In this document: piece after piece, positions 57,380-64,000 of the stretch
How the letters are laid out: each line of letters opens with the position of its first letter
How positions within the stretch are numbered: position 1 is the first letter of the stretch
Assembly: GCA_949126835.1 (NCBI GenBank)
Contig: OX421505.1
Coordinates: forward strand, 7,448,587 to 7,512,586
Length of the DNA stretch: 64,000 nucleotides
Direction of reading: 5' to 3'
Source of the DNA: Anisus vortex
Lineage: Eukaryota > Mollusca > Gastropoda > Planorbidae
Translations under genes and position numbers: made by a program
The notes under the pieces: generated by a model
Seen by the model: the letters and a program-made list of their open reading frames with translations, nothing else
What the model was told of the DNA's origin: nothing
Databases searched by the model: none

Positions 57380-60300
57380 ATGGAGTCACCGATAACAGAC
57401 TTTTCCATCTCCAAGGAAAGTAATATTCAACTGGAGTTAGCCAAGATTGAACTAGCAAAATTTAAAATGGAACTAGCTAGTAAGGAGAGGCTACAAAAAC
57501 TAGCAATGGAAACCGCAAGGGAAAAAGAAAAACTAGCAATGGAAACCGCAAGGGAAAAAGAAAAACTAGCAATGGAAACCGCAAGGGAAAAAGAAAAACT
57601 AGCAATGGAAAAAGAAATACTAGCAATGGAAACTGCAATGAAAAAAGAAAAACTAGAAATGGAAGAAAGATTAGCCAAACTGGCTAAAGAAGAGAAAATG
57701 GCACAACAGATAAAACAAGAAGCTATTACTAAACAGACTCAAATATTTGATATTTTCAGGTACATAAAATACGTTCCCAAATTCAATGAAAATGAACCTG
57801 TTGACCAGTATTTTGACCGTTTTGAAAGAGTAGCCACAGACTTTCCGTTCCCAAAAGAAAAGTGGGCTGTACTCGTCAGACAAGGACTCACTAAAGTCGC
57901 TAACCGCAAAGCACGAGAGGTCATAGTTTTATTGAAAGATGAAGAGTTTGATGATTACCAATATATCAAAGAAGCCATCATTAGAAGATACGTATCTGTA
58001 CCAAAAAGTCATAGAGAGATGTTTAGAAAACCCACAATAGAGAACGCCGACGACCTAAATACCCAGCAGAAAAAACTCACTGAGACATCTCAACAAATCG
58101 TTTGTCAACATTGTAAAAAAGTAGGTCACGCACGAGGAGACTGCTGGTTAACAAACAAGAAAGGTTTAAAACAACCAAACAAAGAAATCGGAGCTTCTGA
58201 GATAAGTGAAAGTATAACACTACAGCCTGCGTGTCAAAATTGTAATAAAATCGGTCACGCACGAAAAGATTGTTGGTTTCTGAAAAAGAAAGTTTCAAAG
58301 CACTCAGAACATAAAATGGGAGCTTATGATATGATTGAAGGTCAGCCAAAGCCAAAGCCTGTGTGTAAGAACTGTGATAAACTAGGTCACACACTAGAAG
58401 ACTGTTGGTTTGTGGAAAAAAGAAAAGATTCACAGCAAATAGAACACGTGATGGAAGCCTACTATCGTCAGCCTAATACAAAGGTAGAAACGTGTAAGGT
58501 TATCCAGTGTGCTGATGAAGGAAAGGAAAGTAAATCAGAAAGTTCACCAATGAAACAATTGTCACCTTATATAACTAAAGGCGACATAAAAGATTCACAG
58601 CAAACAGAACACGAAATGGAAGCCTACTGTCGTCAGCCTAATACAAAGGTAGAAACGTGCAAGGTTATCCAGTGTGCTGATGAACAAAAGAAAAATAACT
58701 CAGAAAGTTCTTCAATGAAAGAAATGTCACCTTTTATATCTAAAGGCTGCATATCGATCTCAGATAATAGAGAAAGCACAACAAAGGTAGAACATGTTAA
58801 TGTAAACCAGTGTGCTGATAAGAAGATAGAAACTTCATTTGAAAAGAAGATAGAAACTTCATTTGAAGAGAAGATAGAAACTTCAACTCTTGACGAATTT
58901 TCGCCATTTACATCTGAAGATAAAACTAAGCTACAAAAACCAGTTAAAATCCTAAAGGATACCGGTGAAACTATGTCCCTGAGTCTAGAGGGTAAATTAT
59001 CACTCTCTGAACAAACATATACTGGACAAAAGTTACTAATCAAAGGCACTGAGATGGGACATGTGGAAGATCTGCTTCAACGCATTCATCTTAAGTCCGA
59101 ACTTATTTCCGGTCCAGTGATTGTAGGAGATAAACCTACACTTCCATTTGACGGAATCTCTGTCATAATTGGAAATGACTTAGCAAAAGGCTGTGTAAAG
59201 CCTGAACTGATTGTGACTCAAAATTCAGAAGTCAACAATACAGAAGTAGAAGATACTGAACTGTGCCCTATTTATGCCATCACCCGAGGCATGAATCAAC
59301 AAGACAATAGGGACAAGACGCCTGGTGGACCAGCCAAAAATGACAATACTCGGAGCGAAATCGACTTGGAAGCTACCTTCTTTTCCAGGTTGGTAGAACC
59401 ACCTGTAGACAGCGGAGGAGATAAGTTATCTCCCAGGCAGCAACTAATCCAAGAACAACAGAAAGTTACAGAGCTGGAAAAGCTGCGTGAGAGTGTTGTG
59501 GCTGAGTCTGACGTCAGAGATGGCCCTGTGCAATATTTTGTACGTGGTGAAATGCTGATGAGGAGTTGGAGACCTCGGGATGCTGCGCCAGAGGATAACT
59601 GGAGAGTGGTGGAGCAAATCGTGGTTCCGGTGAGTTACCGAGAGGACATTATTGAGGTAGCGCATGACTCGCCCTTTTCGGGTCATTTGGGGATAAACAA
59701 AACATATCAACGCATATTGCCCCACTTTTATTGGCCTGGGTTGAAACGTGACGTCACCGCCTACTGTAAATCGTGCGAATCATGTCAACTCATAGGCAAG
59801 CCAAACAGGACAATACCAGTTGCGCCACTACAGCCCATCCCTGCTTTTGGCGAACCTTTCTCGCATATTATCATCGACTGCGTGGGACCCCTTCCCAAAT
59901 CTAAATCAGGTCACAAATACTTGCTGACTATGATGTGTACCGCAACTAGGTATCCAGAAGCGGTGCCCCTTCGCAGTATCAACGCAGAGAAAATAGCAGA
60001 GGCGTTAACCGAGTTTTTCACCCGGTATGGTCTACCCAAATCGGTGCAAACCGACCAAGGAACCAACTTTACTTCCAAACTTTTTCAACAAGTTCTAGAT
60101 CGATTGAAGATACAACATGGAATGTCAACGGCATACCACCCAGAAAGCCAGGGAGCGCTAGAGCGTTTCCACCAAACATTAAAGACAATGTTAGAAACTT
60201 ATTGCCATGACCATCAGAAGGATTGGGACAAAGGAGTGCCATATGTGCTCTTTGCTGCCCGTGAAGCGATACAAGAGTCCCTGGACTTTTGTCCATTCGA

Positions 60301-61096
60301 GTTGGTTTTTGGACACACCGTCAGAGGTCCATTAAAACTGCTTGGAGAGGCCTGGACAGATGAACAAACCGAGACAGGAGGACTCATTGACTGTGTAGAT
60401 AAGTCTAAAAATCGTTTGTTCAATTCTTTTGTATGTGCTAGAGACAATGTAAAACAAGCCCAGCGCAAAATGAAAACTGTTTTTGAAAAAAAATCACGAG
60501 TTCGCACATTTGCGCCAGGGGAAAAAGTGTTGTTATTTCTCCCCACCAACACTCACCCCCTTTCTGACTTCGGTCCATACGAAGTAGATTCAAAGGTCAG
60601 TGAGGTCAACTACATGATCAAACCTTATGGGGGTAGGCAAACCGTAGAAGGTAAACATTCCCCTCCAACCCACCCCATGTCATCTTTTGTTGTTGAGCCT
60701 GACGAACAACACTGTGAAATTGACCATAGATTTAGTGGGTGTAAACTAAAAAACTCCACTGTGCTTGAGAACATTGATGAAAAACTTAAACATTTAAAAA
60801 TGTCAGAGAGCAATGTCATCAAGTCCATTATTCTAGAATACCCTATGTTATTCAATGATGTTCCCACTAGAAAACACTTGATAGAACATGATGTCATTTT
60901 GAATGAGAATATTTCTCCCATAAAACAACACCCGTATAGAGTTAACCCTAACCAGTTAGCTATTATTCAGAAAAAGATCCAATACATGTTGGATAATGAT
61001 ATCATCACCCAAAGCTGTAGCTATTGGAGTTCACCATGTCTCATAGTTCCAAAAGCAGATAAATCAGCCTGCTTTGTACTGATTACCGCAAACTAA
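57380..61096 (+). CDS. LTR retrotransposon Gag-Pol polyprotein, RT truncated
   Basis: 1238 codons. An N-terminal coiled coil has an 11-residue LAMETAREKEK repeat (about 42-95). A capsid-like region is at 115-215. CCHC knuckles lie at 242-255, 285-298 and 329-342. A ~55-residue segment (about 349-458) is tandemly duplicated. A protease-like region has DTG at 527-529 and IIGND (596-600). The integrase has an H762/H769...C799/C802 zinc site and a D833, D892, E928 catalytic triad with 35 residues between the last two. Residues about 1120-1230 are the leading part of a reverse transcriptase (HPYRVNP, SYWSSPCLIVPKADKS). The frame is then lost. The conserved DYRKLNAVTK continues in a different frame at 61081-61110, ending at TGA 61120. 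All of this lies in one frame without a gag-pol shift. Confidence 0.9.
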   Translation: MESPITDFSISKESNIQLELAKIELAKFKMELASKERLQKLAMETAREKEKLAMETAREKEKLAMETAREKEKLAMEKEILAMETAMKKEKLEMEERLAKLAKEEKMAQQIKQEAITKQTQIFDIFRYIKYVPKFNENEPVDQYFDRFERVATDFPFPKEKWAVLVRQGLTKVANRKAREVIVLLKDEEFDDYQYIKEAIIRRYVSVPKSHREMFRKPTIENADDLNTQQKKLTETSQQIVCQHCKKVGHARGDCWLTNKKGLKQPNKEIGASEISESITLQPACQNCNKIGHARKDCWFLKKKVSKHSEHKMGAYDMIEGQPKPKPVCKNCDKLGHTLEDCWFVEKRKDSQQIEHVMEAYYRQPNTKVETCKVIQCADEGKESKSESSPMKQLSPYITKGDIKDSQQTEHEMEAYCRQPNTKVETCKVIQCADEQKKNNSESSSMKEMSPFISKGCISISDNRESTTKVEHVNVNQCADKKIETSFEKKIETSFEEKIETSTLDEFSPFTSEDKTKLQKPVKILKDTGETMSLSLEGKLSLSEQTYTGQKLLIKGTEMGHVEDLLQRIHLKSELISGPVIVGDKPTLPFDGISVIIGNDLAKGCVKPELIVTQNSEVNNTEVEDTELCPIYAITRGMNQQDNRDKTPGGPAKNDNTRSEIDLEATFFSRLVEPPVDSGGDKLSPRQQLIQEQQKVTELEKLRESVVAESDVRDGPVQYFVRGEMLMRSWRPRDAAPEDNWRVVEQIVVPVSYREDIIEVAHDSPFSGHLGINKTYQRILPHFYWPGLKRDVTAYCKSCESCQLIGKPNRTIPVAPLQPIPAFGEPFSHIIIDCVGPLPKSKSGHKYLLTMMCTATRYPEAVPLRSINAEKIAEALTEFFTRYGLPKSVQTDQGTNFTSKLFQQVLDRLKIQHGMSTAYHPESQGALERFHQTLKTMLETYCHDHQKDWDKGVPYVLFAAREAIQESLDFCPFELVFGHTVRGPLKLLGEAWTDEQTETGGLIDCVDKSKNRLFNSFVCARDNVKQAQRKMKTVFEKKSRVRTFAPGEKVLLFLPTNTHPLSDFGPYEVDSKVSEVNYMIKPYGGRQTVEGKHSPPTHPMSSFVVEPDEQHCEIDHRFSGCKLKNSTVLENIDEKLKHLKMSESNVIKSIILEYPMLFNDVPTRKHLIEHDVILNENISPIKQHPYRVNPNQLAIIQKKIQYMLDNDIITQSCSYWSSPCLIVPKADKSACFVLITAN

Positions 61097-62651
61097 ATGC
61101 AGTAACTAAAACTGTATTGTGAAGTGTATTGATGACAAGGAAATTGGTAGACCTTGAGCACTTACACATATTTGTCTTATGTTAACTTATGTTTGAAAGA
61201 AAAACATTATGCTATTTCTGCTACCAAAGAATTATTAAGTTTTCTAAAGTCTATAAGAGGTAATTACTTACTAATTGATATCATGATTTGTTGTTGTTGG
61301 ATGCTCATTTTTTTTATTTTTTTGGTTGATTAAGTAAATTGACTAATATTTTGAATAATATTCATATTTTGATGAAGATGAAATGTTTAAACTAAGATAT
61401 ATGTTGTATACAAAAGAGTGTGCACAGAAATTAATGACGCAATTAAGAAAATGTCACTGACATCTTAGAAATTGTATTTATAAATGAATTTTCTATAAAC
61501 TAGCTTCATTCTGTCACTTACAAAGTTTAAATTTCTTAAATTTAACATACATGAATGTAATTTTGATATTATACTATAATTATAGTCGTAAGTTTATGAA
61601 ATCTATAATGCTCATTAATTGTCGCAACTTATTGTCGCGTAGATTTTTTTACCTTAAGAGGTGATGTGGTTAATTTGCATTAGAAAGAGAGAGTAGAATG
61701 ATACTGATAGAGAGATAGAAAAAACGTGAGAGAGAGAAGGAGAGTATTGTTTGATTTGTCACCAGTTATCTAATGTGTAGTTAGAAAGACGGCCAGCAGG
61801 CTTGAAATTGAAAATTAAACTGTCCTAGAGCTGAGACCGTAATTGGGTCAAGCATACACTAGTGAACAGTGGAAAACTTATGCTACAGAGATAGTATGAT
61901 TTTTATGAATGGAAAGAAATTTAATTTCAATACGGGAAGTGTCGCCGCGGTTGAGTTGATTGTCGGTTGAGTTGATTGTCGGTTGAGTTGATTGTCGGTT
62001 GAGTTGATTGTCGGTTGAGTTGATTGTCGTTTTTATTGTTATGAAGTTATTGACAATGACAAAAGATGTTTAGTTCAGAATTAAATGAACGTGGGTTGAG
62101 TTAACCTTAAAAGAATGAAAATTATTGCATTGTATTGATTTTTCAATGAAGAATGAGATTTTTGTTTTCTGTCTAGACTTAAGCTATGATATTTCTTGTC
62201 TTGTCAGAGTTAATCTGAATAAGGTATTACTGTATTTTATTTTTTTTCCTATTTTGTTTTGACCTCGGTCATTTTTCAGTGTGTATAAAAAAAAAAAATT
62301 GTTTTTTCACGCTTCACCGAATTTATTATTGTACAATGACAAGGGAGAATACTGATAACTTCTAAAGTTATGCCCCTTTTATTTTGACCTAAATGGTTTA
62401 TGTTAAGTTGAGTTTTTCTCTTTTTATTAAGTTAATTTTACTATTATGCTGTTGTCAGTGTTGTACGTTATATTTACACTGCTGTGTTTAATTAATAATG
62501 TCACACTTTCTTCCTTATGTTCTCATAAATTTTACCCCTATTATTGTCACATACTTTTGTTTCTGTACCTTGAGATATTTGTATAAAAAAAAAAAAAAAT
62601 ATTTAGTTTAAGATTAACAAAAATATTTTTTTTTATCCCCGGATAATAGGG
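61097..62651 (+). other. Retrotransposon 3' region, non-coding
   Basis: No long ORF. At 61196-61275 the plus strand reads KEKHYAISATKELLSFL, faintly like the HYxxxxKELLA part of a retroviral RNase H, possibly a remnant after an internal deletion. A 16-bp repeat (GGTTGAGTTGATTGTC) is present about five times at 61950-62030. A weak purine stretch (GGATAATAGGG) precedes the 3' LTR. Confidence 0.6.
61950..62030. repeat. 16-bp tandem repeat inside the retrotransposon
   Basis: Five near-perfect copies of GGTTGAGTTGATTGTC. Confidence 0.92.
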
Positions 62652-62930
62652 TGTTACGAACCTTGCCCCTTTACCCAGCTATCCCTTATAGCTGACCTCT
62701 ACGTTCATTGGTTGAGGCCAGTGACTGGCTAGTGTGTGTGGATGTGTCACGAGTGGACACGGGGTTGTTTGCTTACTTTTTAAGTCGTCGAGCTGTGCAG
62801 TTGTGTTCCAGTTGTTTTGTACTTGTTTTTACTGAATTAAAGAGTTTTTGTTCATTGAAAAGCTATGTGTTTGGCTTGAGAATCCATAAGAATTCATCTA
62901 CTAACCATACCCCTAGATCAAGCCGTTACA
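62652..62930 (+). repeat. 3' LTR
   Basis: 279 bp, 277 identical to the 5' LTR. Followed by CCTG, matching the base string before the 5' LTR. Confidence 0.95.
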
Positions 62931-62977
62931 CCTGTCATATAGACCCACTGAGAAGTACGTCACCGCATTGATCAACA

Positions 62978-63150
62978 TAATATTCAGGCATGGAATGGGT
63001 TGCCTGAACAAACCAGGAAAACCAGTAACTAAACATCACTTACAACATTAATAAAGATACAAGACTAGACTCGGACTATGGATGAGCGTAGGGGAAACAA
63101 TAATCTTCTTTATAGAAGGAGCGTCTGTAACATATACGATAATATACAAG
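62978..63150 (+). repeat. LINE 3' end, family L1x
   Basis: Plus-strand tail copy beginning GGCATGGAATGGGTTGCCTG and ending at TCTGTAACATATACGATAA, about 45 bp beyond the LTR element. Confidence 0.75.
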
Positions 63151-63755
63151 GCCCAAGCGCTCAACAGTAAAAAACGTCATGACTGAAGACTTTTTATTCA
63201 TTGTGCATACGTATAGATGTCCTTTTTGTATTTATATTTTCTATAACTAAATCAGCAGTAATTAGATCAATAGATATAGATTCTACCTTTTTAAAAGTAA
63301 GGTTTTACATTCCATTTGATAAAACATACCTAAGGTTTGAAATAACCAAACAAAAACAACCTAAGATGCTTGATATCCAGTCCTATGTAGTATTAATCCC
63401 TTTGCTTGTGTCGGAGGATTTGGCAAAAACAAGGCTTAATGAATAGGTGGTAACCTTTTAACTGTCTGTTTTCTTCAAGTCCTTCTTGTGTTCTATTAAA
63501 TTCTCTTTTTTATATAACTTTACTTTGTATGATCTTTTAAAATAACTATTCTTTTCTCCTCTCTGATCTTTTTCAACTATCTTTTTCTCTTTGTGGTCTT
63601 TTTAACTATTCTCTTTGAGTTTATGTGTGTTCTGTATAACTATCTATTCTCTGCTTTTCATGTCTGTCTTTTTTGTAACTATATTTGCTCTTCTTTTCCT
63701 TAGGTGTCTTCTAATTAGCTTTGCATTTTAAAGATTTTTTTGTTGACATTAAAAC
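63151..63755. other. Intergenic, T-rich
   Basis: No recognised gene. The 81-codon ORF at 63201-63446 has ordinary composition but no recognised motif. Confidence 0.4.
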
Positions 63756-63933
63756 CAGTGCCCTCACAAGGGGAGGGCAGAAGGGGGCATATGCCCGGGG
63801 GCGACACTTCTATGGGGCAGCAAATATAGTCTAAATGTCTAAATATAGCACTAAACAAAGCAGTTACAGTATGCAAGGGGGCGTCACTGAAATTTTGCCC
63901 TGAGGCGCCACAAAAGCTTGTGAAGGCTCTCAG
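63756..63933. mobile_element. 178-bp MITE-like element
   Basis: Starts CAGTGCCCTCACAAG and ends CTTGTGAAGGCTCTCAG, an imperfect inverted pair, between TAAAAC on each side (63750-63755 and 63934-63939). It is GC-rich with GGGGGCG words and no ORF. Confidence 0.6.
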
Positions 63934-64000
63934 TAAAACAGTTGAATTATATGACATAATGTGTGTGAATATATGGGAAGTGTGCTAACGAACTGGGAAA

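Larger units (their letters stand above)
57026..62930 (+). mobile_element. Ty3/gypsy-like LTR retrotransposon, 5.9 kb, Gmr1-like domain order
   Basis: Two 279-bp LTRs (TGTTAC...GTTACA) bound the element. CCTG duplications lie at 57022-57025 and 62931-62934. A primer-binding site follows the left LTR. One long ORF carries gag, three zinc knuckles, an aspartic protease and an integrase, then the N-terminal edge of a reverse transcriptase. The rest of RT and RNase H is essentially missing, replaced by 1.5 kb of AT-rich DNA. The LTRs differ at only two sites, so insertion is recent. This copy cannot make its own RT and must have been moved by a relative or degraded afterwards. It lies 106 bp beyond the gene B stop, same strand. 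Confidence 0.93.

Noticed and set aside
57380..61096. Gag-Pol ORF as a domesticated host gene
   Set aside because: Near-identical LTRs, a target duplication and a primer-binding site show a recent transposon insertion rather than a captured gene.

Overview
The window looks like nuclear DNA from an invertebrate animal, most likely a gastropod mollusc. It is AT-rich and intron-bearing, with GT-AG splice sites that keep reading frames open, three GC-richer host genes, and dense tRNA-derived SINEs, LINE ends, hAT-type and TTAA-type MITEs and satellites. The mollusc assignment is inference from this repeat style and from the immunoglobulin-like receptors. No bacterial, organellar or intact viral genes were seen.

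Layout. 1-12.7 kb: a degenerate THAP-like ORF (325-570), then repeats only (SINE, LINE ends, a GATA array, a 19-bp minisatellite, GA-rich tracts, hAT MITEs). 12.78-21.3 kb: a three-exon plus-strand gene for a family-22 (PIG-B/PIG-Z-like) mannosyltransferase, predicted 879 aa, with an unusual C-terminal extension containing two TPR-like hairpins. Its 5.2-kb first intron is full of transposon debris. 21.4-27.4 kb: repeats, including a decayed LINE RNase H fragment. 27.47-29.76 kb, minus strand: receptor gene A, an Ig-like single-pass membrane protein of about 676 aa with a Cys-rich cytoplasmic tail. 30-52 kb: no host gene seen. It holds a 2.2-kb satellite of 48-bp units, a 5'-truncated LINE reverse transcriptase (37.3-38.8 kb), a foldback element, and 9-bp and GA-rich arrays. 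52.85-56.92 kb, plus strand: receptor gene B, about 764 aa, a paralogue of A with four instead of two Ig-like domains. 57.03-62.93 kb: an almost perfectly bounded LTR retrotransposon (two 279-bp LTRs differing at two bases) inserted 106 bp beyond gene B's stop codon. 63-64 kb: a LINE end and a MITE.

How the genes relate. The mannosyltransferase is an ER-membrane housekeeping-type enzyme with no visible functional link to its neighbours. Genes A and B are a tail-to-head-inverted paralogous pair that share exon structure, splice phase and cysteine positions. Their 5' ends face each other across about 23 kb of repeats. They are the best candidates here for a little-described receptor family. The LTR element encodes gag, protease and integrase and then only the start of a reverse transcriptase. 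That is the reverse of the usual Ty3/gypsy order and resembles the Gmr1-like group.

Limits: exon joins were made by eye. No database search, fold prediction or transcript evidence was available.
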